Shown: piece by piece, positions 8,634 through 16,853 of the stretch
How the letters are laid out: every line of letters starts with the position of its first letter
Numbering within the stretch: position 1 is the stretch's first letter
Assembly: GCF_000250675.2 (NCBI RefSeq)
Contig: NC_018681.1
Span: 4,216,001-4,280,000, forward strand
DNA length: 64,000 nt
Direction of reading: 5' to 3'
From: Nocardia brasiliensis ATCC 700358
GTDB taxonomy: Bacteria; Actinomycetota; Actinomycetes; Mycobacteriales; Mycobacteriaceae
The notes under the pieces: model-generated
What the model was told of the DNA's origin: nothing
What the model saw: the letters and a program-made list of their open reading frames with translations, nothing else
Databases searched by the model: none
Translations under genes and position numbers: made by a program

Positions 8634-9653
8634 TCAAGAATTCGTATTCGCTATCACGACGAAGAAGTCATCCGGAGTCGTGGGGAAGCCCATACGCCGC
8701 ACATCGGCCGGCACCGGCTGGTACTCGAACAATTGCCGCTCGTTGTATGCGAACAACTCCGCCCCCGTCTGTCCGGCAGAGTATATCGAGACACTCTTCG
8801 TCCACGCTATCTGGCGCGGATCGGTCACCGGGAAAAGTGTGACATTCTTGTACCGGTCCGCGTCGGCGCCCGCGCGATAGGGCGGCCGGATGGCCGAATA
8901 CCGATCGGCGGTCCACCCCGTCGCCGAGTAATCCGGCGCCTTCGGTTCGATACCGGCGAAAACGGACAACCACGGCGCCCACGACGTCAATTTCTCGCCG
9001 GGTGCCTCGGCGGTTTCCGCGCGCTGCTGGAGGCTGCGGCCGAATTCCTCTTCGCCCGCCGAGGCCGCGGTGGTCAGTACGTGCGGTCGGCCATCAGCCA
9101 TCTCGGTTGCCGTCACGGTCTCGCGACCGTCGAACGCGACCACGAAAGCGTGATGTGGATCGGCGATCACCATGTGAAAGGGGAGCAATGTGCCGGAATC
9201 GCCCAAAGCGGGCACCAGTCGCGAACGCAGCAGCTCGACCGCGTGCTCCGCGGATGCGGCGGTCGCGCAATCCAGGCTCAGCCCGCCCGGCGCGATCAAT
9301 TCGGCCGCGGCGGAATTCCCGGTCGAGTCCGATCGGGTATGGTCGTCCCATTCCGGCGTGAAGACGCGGCAATAGACACCGGTGCGCCGATGGAAGGCCA
9401 GCCACGAGCCGCCGTCGATATCCAGGCCGCCCACCACGTCGGCCGATTCGGGATTGTCCGCCGCCTGCACGGTCCACACTTTTTTGCGGAGATCCGGATT
9501 GTCCTGCCAATGCGTGCCGTACGAGGACGGTTGGTTCAGCCCGAGTTTGCGGGCCGCTTCGAAACCATGCGGCCGATAAATCGAATGGTCCCGGGATTCG
9601 ATGGCGACGAAGCGCTCGCCGGCGCTGTCCAGGAAAAACATACAGGTGCACAT
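8634..9653 (-). CDS. NRDE/TANGO2-like Ntn-hydrolase family protein
   Basis: A 339-residue protein starting Met-Cys-Thr-Cys. Removal of Met would expose Cys2 as an N-terminal nucleophile. The segment AIESRDHSI takes the place of the NRDE motif of TANGO2-type proteins, and GGSWLAFHRRTG resembles the TWxG segment that follows in that family. The match is partial, so another Cys-Ntn branch (acyl-transferase or acylase-like) is possible. No signal peptide is seen. It lies between panC and the P1 peptidase gene with gaps of 12 bases on both sides, so three amide-chemistry enzymes are co-expressed. The function is unknown; an acylase or transacylase step is a reasonable guess. Confidence 0.6.
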   Translation of the reverse strand: MCTCMFFLDSAGERFVAIESRDHSIYRPHGFEAARKLGLNQPSSYGTHWQDNPDLRKKVWTVQAADNPESADVVGGLDIDGGSWLAFHRRTGVYCRVFTPEWDDHTRSDSTGNSAAAELIAPGGLSLDCATAASAEHAVELLRSRLVPALGDSGTLLPFHMVIADPHHAFVVAFDGRETVTATEMADGRPHVLTTAASAGEEEFGRSLQQRAETAEAPGEKLTSWAPWLSVFAGIEPKAPDYSATGWTADRYSAIRPPYRAGADADRYKNVTLFPVTDPRQIAWTKSVSIYSAGQTGAELFAYNERQLFEYQPVPADVRRMGFPTTPDDFFVVIANTNS

Positions 9654-9665
9654 GGTGTTTCCGTT

Positions 9666-10553
9666 TCACATTTCCCGAAGGTCGGTCAGGGTCAACGAGA
9701 TGTTGTCGATCAGCCTGGTTCGGCCGACGTGTGCGGCGACCAGCAGCCGGGCCGGGCCCGACGAAGGGGCAGGATCGAGATCGGGATCCCGCAATTCCAG
9801 ATATTCGACCTCGACGCCCGCGGCGGCGTCGAGTACCCCGCGCGCCGCGTCGAGTACCGCGGCAGGGCCCCGGTCGCACACGCGCGCACCCGCCTGCAAC
9901 GCCGCGGGGATCGCCGTGGCCGAAATCCGCTCGGTCGCATCGAGGTAGCGGTTGCGTGAGGACAGGGCCAGGCCGTCCGGCTCGCGGACGGTCGCGACGC
10001 CGGCGATCCGGATGTCGAAGTTCAGGTCGTGCACCATCTGCTGAATCAAAATCAGCTGCTGATAGTCCTTTTCGCCGAAGTACGCGGCATGGGGCCGGGT
10101 GATCTGCAGCAGCTTGGCCACCACGGTGAGCATGCCGCCGAAGAGCACCGGCCTTGTCGCGCCACAGAGTTCGGCGCCGAGCGGGCCGGGCGTGACGGTG
10201 GTCCGAGGCCCGTTCGGATACATCCCCGCCAGGGTCGGCGTGAACACCAGCCGCACGCCCGCGGCGCGCAGCCGATCGAGATCGGCCGCCAATGTCCGCG
10301 GATAGCGGTCGAGATCCTCCGAGGCCCCGAACTGTAATGGGTTGACAAAGATGGAGACAATGCACTCGGCATCGTTTTTCCGGGCCGCTTCGACCAACGC
10401 GAGATGGCCGTCGTGTAAGGCGCCCATGGTGGGCACGAAAGTGACCTCGCGACCCTGCGCCCGCAGTTCCGCGGAAATGTGTGAGATCGCCGCCGGATCT
10501 TCCTGGACGGTCAATGCTCCTTGTGCATAATTGGTGACATCCGGTGGCTTCAA
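9666..10553 (-). CDS. panC: Pantoate--beta-alanine ligase
   Basis: A 295-residue PanC. It joins pantoate to beta-alanine through a pantoyl-adenylate, the last step of pantothenate synthesis. All key motifs are present: PTMGALHDGH (about 41-50), FVNPLQFG, the FGEKDYQQ loop and REPDGLALSSRNRYL. The start is TTG at 10553, preceded by GAGAGGAG. It heads a leftward operon with an Ntn-hydrolase and a P1 peptidase, not the usual panB/panD/coaX neighbours. It is therefore probably an accessory copy serving this locus, or a PanC-type amide ligase with another acid or amine. The conserved pantoate-site motifs favour true pantothenate chemistry. A housekeeping copy elsewhere cannot be checked here. Confidence 0.9.
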   Translation of the reverse strand: MKPPDVTNYAQGALTVQEDPAAISHISAELRAQGREVTFVPTMGALHDGHLALVEAARKNDAECIVSIFVNPLQFGASEDLDRYPRTLAADLDRLRAAGVRLVFTPTLAGMYPNGPRTTVTPGPLGAELCGATRPVLFGGMLTVVAKLLQITRPHAAYFGEKDYQQLILIQQMVHDLNFDIRIAGVATVREPDGLALSSRNRYLDATERISATAIPAALQAGARVCDRGPAAVLDAARGVLDAAAGVEVEYLELRDPDLDPAPSSGPARLLVAAHVGRTRLIDNISLTLTDLREM

Positions 10554-10834
10554 TGATTCTCCTCTCCGGTTCGCTCCGAACGCGCTTTCGGCAGCGGCAA
10601 CGGGCGTGTTGATAGATCACTTCGACGGTACCGGAACCGGGTCGCCGACGCAGCTGTTGACGTAATCGAGATCCGTTGTAGATCAAGCGTGTTGGTTTCG
10701 CGGTACATCCGCCGAAACGTTGCCGCCGGTGTGCGCACCGTGATATTGTTCCTTCCGGAACATAAATTATCGACGGCCCTGGGGAGGGTGCCGGCGACCT
10801 GGCATTCTCCGCTTGGGAATCAGACGGGTACTCA
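10554..10834. promoter_or_regulatory. Divergent promoter region with palindrome at 10747-10762
   Basis: This 281-base non-coding stretch separates the leftward panC operon from the rightward NTF2-like/halogenase operon and must hold both promoters. It is more AT-rich than its surroundings around 10740-10775. The perfect inverted repeat TGTTCC-N4-GGAACA (10747-10762) followed by AT-rich CATAAATTATC looks like a regulator site close to a -10 element for the rightward operon. The binding factor is unknown; the LuxR-type protein at 7007 is one candidate. Confidence 0.5.
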
Positions 10835-11272
10835 ATGGTCATGCATGCGTCAGAAAACACCGGTCACCCGGTTGACGGGAATCCGGCCGATCCGAGTCCG
10901 ACCGAAATAGAGTTTTTGCAGTGGCGTGCGCTGAGCGCGGGTGACGGTGCGAAATTCTATGACCACGCCACGGCGGCCGATGCGGTGTTCGCGGTGCCTT
11001 CTCCGCATGCTTCGCTGTCCCGGCGGATCATGTTGAACGCGGTCGGTACCGCACCGCCGATCGAGGCTTATCAGATACTCGAGTTCCATGAGCGTTCCCT
11101 GGGGCCGGATGCGCATATCGTGTTTTACGAGATGTATCAAAAGCGGGTGGGGCTCGACGGTATCTATGCCGCAATTTCTACGGTGTATATACGCCGCGAC
11201 AATCGCTGGCTCATGCAATACCACCAGCAGACTCCGTTGCGCCGGGGATCGGTCGAGGAAGTTTCGCGATGA
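10835..11272 (+). CDS. NTF2-like (SnoaL/DUF4440-type) protein
   Basis: A 145-residue small protein with the pattern of a cone-shaped NTF2-like domain: an N-terminal helix (EIEFLQWRALSAG), then beta strands ending in VYIRRDNRWLMQYHQQTPL, which matches the C-terminal strand pair of DUF4440/SnoaL-like proteins. Members are either small enzymes (isomerases, cyclases) or binding partners. ATG at 10835 or the in-frame ATG at 10841 could be used. Its stop overlaps the start of the second halogenase-like enzyme (ATGA), so it is probably made in equal amount and may act on the same intermediate. Specific function unknown. Confidence 0.65.
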   Translation: MVMHASENTGHPVDGNPADPSPTEIEFLQWRALSAGDGAKFYDHATAADAVFAVPSPHASLSRRIMLNAVGTAPPIEAYQILEFHERSLGPDAHIVFYEMYQKRVGLDGIYAAISTVYIRRDNRWLMQYHQQTPLRRGSVEEVSR

Positions 11273-12882
11273 GTACCGATTACGATGTTCTGATATTGGG
11301 TTCCGGCCTTTCCGGGAGCACGTTGTCGCTGTGTCTGCAGGCGTCCGGTTTGCGTACCTGCATGGTCGACCCGAAGACGCATCCTCGATTCGCCATCGGC
11401 GAATCGACGATCCCGAACACCTCGAAGCTCTACAAGCTGATGAGCATCAAATACGGTGTGCCGGAGCTGGCCGCGCTGTCGTCGTTCGACAACCTCATCG
11501 GGTCGGTCGGCACCTGCGGCATGAAGAACAACTTCGGCTTCATCTACCACGAACCGGGTACCACGGCCCGGCGCGCCCATCAGTTCCCGCTGTCGGAGAT
11601 CGTGGAAACCGAGTCGCATCTGTTCCGGGCCGATGTCGATCACTGGCTGGCGCTGCGCGCCCGTGACTACGGTGCCGTCCTGCTGGAGGGGGTGGGTGCC
11701 CGCCGGCTCGACATCACCGAGGCGGGCGTGTTCTTCGAAGGTGATGAGGGAACGCGGATTTCGGCCGACTACGTGGTCGACGCGGGTGGGCGCGGCTCAC
11801 CCGTCGCGGCCGCGCTGGGGCTGCGTACCACCGAAGGTCTGCGCACCACCTCGAAATCCGTGTTCACCCATATGACCGGCGTGACCCCGTTCGACGAGAT
11901 CACCGCCGTGCACGGCCCGCGCGAATGGCACACGGGGACACTGCATCACGTCTTCGACGGCGGCTGGATGTGGGTGATCCCGTTCGACAACAACGAGAAA
12001 TCGTCCAATCCGCTGTGCAGCGTGGGCGTCGTCTGGCGCATCGACGACGGCGACGAGGCGCCGCTGCCGAACCCGGAGCAGGCCTTCGCCGACTTCCTGG
12101 CGACGTACCCGGAGATCGGCAAGCAATTCGAGCACGCGCAGAACGCGCGATCGTGGATCAGCGCGGGCCGGCTGCAATACTCGGCCACCCGAACCGTCGG
12201 CGATCGATGGTGTCTCACCTCCAACGCGGCCGGCTTCATCGACCCGCTGTTCTCCCGTGGCATGCAGAACACGGCGGTCGTGGTGGATCGGCTGGCCGAG
12301 CGGCTGATCGCCCGATTCCGGGGCGGCTTCACGCCGGAGACCTTCGACGACATCGAACAGATGCAGTCCAGCCTGATCGAGGAGAACGACTTCCTGGTCG
12401 GCAACGCGTTCCGCTCGTTCACCGACTACGAACTGTGGAACGCGTGGTTCCGGGTCTGGCAGGTCAATCAGGTGACGGGCACCATGCGCACCGAGAACCG
12501 ATTGCGGCACGTCACCGCGCTCGCCGCCGCGCGAGCCGCTGGGAAGGAACCGTCGCAGCAGGCCGACGCGGCGCCCGGCACCGGGCTCGACGGCTTCATC
12601 GATGCCTTCTATCGGAAGTCGGACCAGATCATGACGGCCTACTGGAGCCGGGAGACCAGCCGCGACACCGCGGTGTCGGAGTTCCGAAAGCTGTTCGCGG
12701 CGGTCGATTTCGTGCCACCGTCCTTCGGGTTGACCGACATGTCCCAGCCCTACTTCGATATCGACATGGACAAAGTGGCCAGCGCGGTCGCCTGGGCCCG
12801 CCGGGCCCGGCCGGGGATCCGTGAGCTCTACCTCGGCGGACTGCCCGCATCGCCAGAGTTGGGTGCAGATGAATCCGATTGA
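11269..12882 (+). CDS. Flavin-dependent halogenase-like FAD oxidoreductase (second copy)
   Basis: A 537-residue FAD protein with a complete N-terminus: GSGLSGS at residues 11-17 binds the FAD diphosphate. GESTIP (about 45-50) and WMWVIP (233-238) are the signatures of the tryptophan-halogenase superfamily. Lys86 in GMKNNFGF is placed like the catalytic Lys of PrnA, and FIDPLFSRGMQN matches the DPxxSxG region. It is clearly related to, but diverged from, the enzyme at the left edge. It may halogenate or hydroxylate an electron-rich substrate. No flavin reductase gene is adjacent. Start and stop both overlap neighbours, so it is fully embedded in the operon. Confidence 0.82.
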   Translation: MSTDYDVLILGSGLSGSTLSLCLQASGLRTCMVDPKTHPRFAIGESTIPNTSKLYKLMSIKYGVPELAALSSFDNLIGSVGTCGMKNNFGFIYHEPGTTARRAHQFPLSEIVETESHLFRADVDHWLALRARDYGAVLLEGVGARRLDITEAGVFFEGDEGTRISADYVVDAGGRGSPVAAALGLRTTEGLRTTSKSVFTHMTGVTPFDEITAVHGPREWHTGTLHHVFDGGWMWVIPFDNNEKSSNPLCSVGVVWRIDDGDEAPLPNPEQAFADFLATYPEIGKQFEHAQNARSWISAGRLQYSATRTVGDRWCLTSNAAGFIDPLFSRGMQNTAVVVDRLAERLIARFRGGFTPETFDDIEQMQSSLIEENDFLVGNAFRSFTDYELWNAWFRVWQVNQVTGTMRTENRLRHVTALAAARAAGKEPSQQADAAPGTGLDGFIDAFYRKSDQIMTAYWSRETSRDTAVSEFRKLFAAVDFVPPSFGLTDMSQPYFDIDMDKVASAVAWARRARPGIRELYLGGLPASPELGADESD

Positions 12883-14140
12883 TCTCTCCTCGTACGACGA
12901 CCGGGTCTCGGCCGCGGTGTCCGGCTCCCTGAACGGGCTGCTCAGGTTCGACCGCGCCATGGTCACGTCGTTGGACGCGCTGGACCCCGACGATGCCGCG
13001 CAGCCGGTCATCGTGATGCTGCGTGCCTACCTGTATCTGCTGGGCGGGGTCCGGCCGCCGGTGGAAGTCGTTGCGGCCCTGCGGGATATCGACCAGGGCG
13101 CGATCACCGCACTGGAATCGGCGCATCTCGACGCGATCCGGCAGTTGCTGCGCGGTGATTTCGGCGCGGCCGGCGCCACCCTGCTGGCGATATCGCGGCA
13201 GTTCCCCGCGGACGAACTGGCGCTGGCCGCGGGGCATCAGGTCGACTTCCTGACCGGCGCCACCGAGACGTTGCTCGCTCGCCTGTCCGCGAGTCCGCTG
13301 CTGAACGAAGGTGCGACCGAGTCGTATCCGTACCTGTTGGCCATGCTGGCTTTCGCGCTGGGGGAGAACAATCGATTCGCCGAGGCGCACGCCGCAGGCC
13401 GCCGGGCGCTGGAACTCGCCCCGGACGACAATCCGTGGGCGGTGCACGCGTGCGCGCACGCCCTCTTCGAAACCAGGGATCACGGTGGGGTCGCGGATCT
13501 GCTGTCCGCCACCAGATCTCGTTGGAACGCCGAAAGTTGCCTGCTGCGTACGCATCTGAGCTGGCATCACGCGTTGAACTCGATGGCGGGTTCCGATCAC
13601 GACGCGCTGGTCGGGCTCACCGGTGAGGTGACCGGCGTGCTCGGCGCCGAATGCTCGGCCATGCAATTCTGCGACGCCGTATCGCTGCTGTGGCGACTGC
13701 GGCTGGCCGGGCGGGCCGGGCCGGACGATTTCACGGCGGTCGCGGACAAGGCGCCGGAAATTCGCGTGGCCTCGAATTCGGCGTTCGTCGATCTGCACGT
13801 GCTGCTGGCGATCATCGGGGCCGACCGGCACGAACTCGCCGAGCAGCTGGCCAACGAAATCGGCGCGGAGGCAACCGATATCGCCGCGCATCTGATCGGC
13901 ACCCGGCGCACCGCGGTCGGTGTGGCGGAGAGTTTCCGTTATTACTGCCAGTCGAATCCCGAACAGGCCGTGCGGCGTTTGATTTCCGTCCTGCCCGCCG
14001 TGGTGGGCGTCGGCGGCAGCATGGTGCAACGCGACCTCGCCTTGGAACTGCTGGTCACCTGCGACTACGGCCGCAGCGCCGATCTCACGATGCCCGCGGG
14101 CATCGATAAACGTCCACTCGTGACCAATCTCCGTTTGTGA
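12869..14140 (+). CDS. TTC38-like tetratricopeptide-repeat protein
   Basis: A 423-residue, all-helical soluble protein. WAVHACAHALFETRDH (about 189-204) and the later LSWHHALN match the signature of TTC38-type proteins, whose helical repeats carry conserved His residues. The function of this family is not established. ATG at 12869 lies inside the end of the halogenase-like gene, giving a 14-base overlap. The gene sits between an oxygenase-like enzyme and a TauD-type dioxygenase, so it is likely a pathway protein, perhaps a scaffold or an unrecognised metal or heme enzyme; this is a guess. Confidence 0.7.
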   Translation: MNPIDLSSYDDRVSAAVSGSLNGLLRFDRAMVTSLDALDPDDAAQPVIVMLRAYLYLLGGVRPPVEVVAALRDIDQGAITALESAHLDAIRQLLRGDFGAAGATLLAISRQFPADELALAAGHQVDFLTGATETLLARLSASPLLNEGATESYPYLLAMLAFALGENNRFAEAHAAGRRALELAPDDNPWAVHACAHALFETRDHGGVADLLSATRSRWNAESCLLRTHLSWHHALNSMAGSDHDALVGLTGEVTGVLGAECSAMQFCDAVSLLWRLRLAGRAGPDDFTAVADKAPEIRVASNSAFVDLHVLLAIIGADRHELAEQLANEIGAEATDIAAHLIGTRRTAVGVAESFRYYCQSNPEQAVRRLISVLPAVVGVGGSMVQRDLALELLVTCDYGRSADLTMPAGIDKRPLVTNLRL

Positions 14141-14158
14141 CAGGAATGAGCGAACGAA

Positions 14159-15175
14159 ATGACTCACGCAACTCTTCCCCTCTGCACCCAGCCGATCACC
14201 GGCCCCGCCGCGTGGCGCAGCAGCGATTACACCGATCCCGACCAGTGGACGACGCCGCTGACCACCGATGACGTCGGCGAGTTGTTCGCCGCGCTGCAGC
14301 ACTGCCGCCGGACCGGCAAGGATCTCGGTGACATCACCCGCGAGGACTTTCCGCTGGACGGCCTGGCGCGCAAGCTCGCCGCGGTATCGGACACCCTCGT
14401 CTCCGGGCGCGGGTTCGCCGTGCTGAGCGGGTTTCCGATCACGGCCGATATTCCGCGCTCCGATATCGAACTCATGTATTGGGGGCTGAGCGCGCACCTG
14501 GGGCCCGCGGTGACGCAGAACGCCCGCGGCGACATTCTGGTGCCGGTCAAGAACTACGGCAACGGCGGCCTGTTGAACGCGGCGACCCGCGGCTACCAGA
14601 CCAACGAGGCCCTGCCGTTCCACACCGACAGTTCCGATATCGTCGGCCTGCTCTGCCTGCACTCCGCCGGCGAGGGTGGCTACAGCAGCCTCACCAGTTC
14701 GGTGACCATCCACAACGAATTGCTCCGCGAGCATCGGGAACTGCTCGGCCTCTACTACGCCGGTTTCTATTACGACCGGCGCGACGAAGAGGTCGACGGT
14801 GAGCGGCCGTACTACCGGAATTCCGTGTACGCCTGGCACGAGGGACGGCTCAGCTGCCGGTACTACCTGCGGCAATTCGTCGAATCCGCGCACGAGCGAT
14901 TCGATCTGGACCTGTCCCCGGTGGAGCGGTACGCGCTCGACACCTTCGAGGCGATCGCCGCCCGGCCGGAGAACAAGATCACCATGCGGATTCGGCCCGG
15001 CGATATCCAGTTCCTCAACAACAATGTGATCGTGCACGCCCGCACCGCGTTCATCGACACCGATCAGATCGCCCGTGAGCTACTTCGGCTCTGGCTCAAC
15101 CCGTTCGGTGCGCCGACGCCGCCGCCCGGACACGCGGCGTTCCGTGAAGGTATGCCACTGAAACAAATTCGCTGA
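14159..15175 (+). CDS. TauD/TfdA-type Fe(II)/2-oxoglutarate dioxygenase
   Basis: A 338-residue non-heme iron oxygenase. FHTDSSD (about 158-164) supplies the His and Asp of the iron facial triad, VHARTAF supplies the distal His, and the Arg of LLRLWLNPF is the expected 2-oxoglutarate anchor. Relatives in biosynthetic loci hydroxylate, desaturate, epoxidise or halogenate free or carrier-bound substrates. Because an Asp is present in HxD, hydroxylation rather than SyrB2-type halogenation is expected. It is 18 bases downstream of the TTC38-like gene and upstream of the transporter genes. Confidence 0.87.
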   Translation: MTHATLPLCTQPITGPAAWRSSDYTDPDQWTTPLTTDDVGELFAALQHCRRTGKDLGDITREDFPLDGLARKLAAVSDTLVSGRGFAVLSGFPITADIPRSDIELMYWGLSAHLGPAVTQNARGDILVPVKNYGNGGLLNAATRGYQTNEALPFHTDSSDIVGLLCLHSAGEGGYSSLTSSVTIHNELLREHRELLGLYYAGFYYDRRDEEVDGERPYYRNSVYAWHEGRLSCRYYLRQFVESAHERFDLDLSPVERYALDTFEAIAARPENKITMRIRPGDIQFLNNNVIVHARTAFIDTDQIARELLRLWLNPFGAPTPPPGHAAFREGMPLKQIR

Positions 15176-15191
15176 TCGGAGATATCGTGTC

Positions 15192-15287
15192 ATGGGTATC
15201 TGGCTCGATCGGCGTCGAAACGAAGTCAGGAGTGCTGAATTGCAGTCTCGGAGAATGACGGTGCGCACCTTGGGGGGCATCCGTTGA
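15192..15287 (+). CDS. Possible 31-residue leader ORF before the transporter
   Basis: An ATG at 15192 with GGAG 10 bases upstream opens a 31-codon frame (begins MGIWLDRRRNE, ends TLGGIR) whose TGA at 15285-15287 overlaps the TTG start of the substrate-binding protein. This could be a leader peptide giving translational coupling, or chance. Five arginines in the first half argue against a membrane peptide. Nothing homologous is recognised. Confidence 0.25.
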   Translation: MGIWLDRRRNEVRSAELQSRRMTVRTLGGIR

Positions 15288-16843
15288 GGCGCGCACGTCC
15301 CGTCGCCGTCGTCGCGCTCGTCTTCGCGGTCTGGCTGACCGGCGTGGCCTGCGGCACCGGTGGTGACGTGGTGCCGGGCGGGGACCCGAGCAAGGCCACC
15401 CAGGCCGCGACACCCCCGGACGATCAGCTGAACCTCGATGCGACGGCGAACGTCCGCTTCGCGCTGGAGCCGGTCAGCCTGAACACCTTCACCACCGCGG
15501 GCGTCGCGCTCGATCAGGCGTTGCTCGACAACGTGTATCAGGGCCTGGTCACGGTGGACGCCGGTGCGCAGGACAAGATCGTGCCCGGCCTGGCGACCTC
15601 GTGGGAACAGTCGCCGGACGGGTTGAGCTACACCTTCCGCCTGGTGCAGAACGCGAAGTTCCACGACGGCTCGCCGCTGACCTCCGCCGATGTCGTGTGG
15701 TCGTTGCAGCAGCAGATCGCACCGGGCTCCAAGTCGCTGCGCGCGGCCGAGCTCGCGTCCATCGCGTCGGTGTCTGCCCCGGACCCGGCCACCGTGACGA
15801 TCCAGCTGAAGCAGCGCGACACCAACCTGCTGTGGAACCTGACCCAGCGCGGCGGCATCGTCTACAAGACCGGCACCGATTTCGCCGCCCTCGACGGTGC
15901 GGAGAACGGCTCCGGACCGTTCCGGCTGGCGCAGTGGAACCGCGGCTCGACCCTCACCCTGACGCGGTGGGACGACTACTGGGGTCCGAAGCCGAAGGTC
16001 GCAAAGGTGGTGTTCCACTACATCATCGACGCCAACACTGCGAACAATGCCGAACTGACCGGCCAGCTCGACGTCCAGACCGCGACCGATCCGACTCTGC
16101 TGCAACCGTTCACCGACAGCGACAAGTTCAGCGTGCTGCGGGGGACGAGCACCGACGAATACACCCTCGCCTTCAACGAAGCCAATCCCATTCTGGCGAA
16201 TCCGGATGTGCGCCATGCCATCCGGCAAGCACTGGACAAGAAGGCGATCATCAAGGCGGTGGGTGCGGGGATCCAGATCGGTAGCCCGGTGCCGCCGCAG
16301 GATCCCTGGTACGAGGACCTCACCGCGCTGGACGAATACAACCCGGAGAACGCGAAGAAGCTGCTCGCCAAGGCCGGATACGGCAACGGGCTGACGCTGT
16401 CGGTGGAATATCCGAACCACTACGTCACCGCGCTGAGCGACATTCTGGTCTCCAATCTCAAGGACGTCGGCATCACGCTCAACGTCCGGGTGGTGGAGTT
16501 CCAGACCTGGCTGTCGAAGGTGTACAAGAACCACGACTACGAGTTGAGCGTGGTCAATCACGCGGAGGCGCGGGACGTGAACAACTACGCGCGCGCCGAC
16601 TACTACTTCGGCTACGACAACAAGCAGGTCCAGCAGTGGTATCGGGAAGCGCGCACCGCGGACAGTGAGGACGCGCGTAATGCCTTGCTGCGCAAGATGA
16701 CCCGGCAGATCGCCGAGGACGCGCCGTGTGACTGGTTGTTCCTCGTCGAGCTGAATACGGTGGTGCGCAAGGGGGTTTACGGTGTGCCGCAGCACGAGAC
16801 CAACAACCGGTTTCCGCTGACGAAGCTGGCGGTCGCCAAGTGA
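15284..16843 (+). CDS. Oligopeptide-type ABC transporter substrate-binding lipoprotein
   Basis: A 519-residue SBP_bac_5 family protein. The N-terminus has two Arg, a hydrophobic stretch and the lipobox LTGVAC with Cys23, so it should be lipid-anchored outside the membrane. The body shows the typical order: DQALLDNVYQGL, VPGLATSWEQS, YTFRLVQNAKFHDG and the C-terminal lobe with ESxxR-like repeats. It would deliver a peptide, amide or similar solute to the permeases downstream. The start is TTG at 15284 with GGGGGG 8 bases upstream. It is first of five transporter genes that continue the biosynthetic operon, which suggests re-uptake of a secreted product or uptake of a precursor. Confidence 0.9.
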   Translation: MRRARPVAVVALVFAVWLTGVACGTGGDVVPGGDPSKATQAATPPDDQLNLDATANVRFALEPVSLNTFTTAGVALDQALLDNVYQGLVTVDAGAQDKIVPGLATSWEQSPDGLSYTFRLVQNAKFHDGSPLTSADVVWSLQQQIAPGSKSLRAAELASIASVSAPDPATVTIQLKQRDTNLLWNLTQRGGIVYKTGTDFAALDGAENGSGPFRLAQWNRGSTLTLTRWDDYWGPKPKVAKVVFHYIIDANTANNAELTGQLDVQTATDPTLLQPFTDSDKFSVLRGTSTDEYTLAFNEANPILANPDVRHAIRQALDKKAIIKAVGAGIQIGSPVPPQDPWYEDLTALDEYNPENAKKLLAKAGYGNGLTLSVEYPNHYVTALSDILVSNLKDVGITLNVRVVEFQTWLSKVYKNHDYELSVVNHAEARDVNNYARADYYFGYDNKQVQQWYREARTADSEDARNALLRKMTRQIAEDAPCDWLFLVELNTVVRKGVYGVPQHETNNRFPLTKLAVAK

Positions 16844-16853
16844 CGGAGGTCTT

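Noticed and set aside
7716..9959. A 747-codon rightward open frame across the panC operon
   Set aside because: Antisense to three genes with convincing catalytic motifs; Arg/Gly-rich translation without domains.
12629..15037. An 802-codon leftward open frame opposite the TTC38-like and TauD-type genes
   Set aside because: Antisense shadow of supported genes with no recognisable motif or ribosome site.
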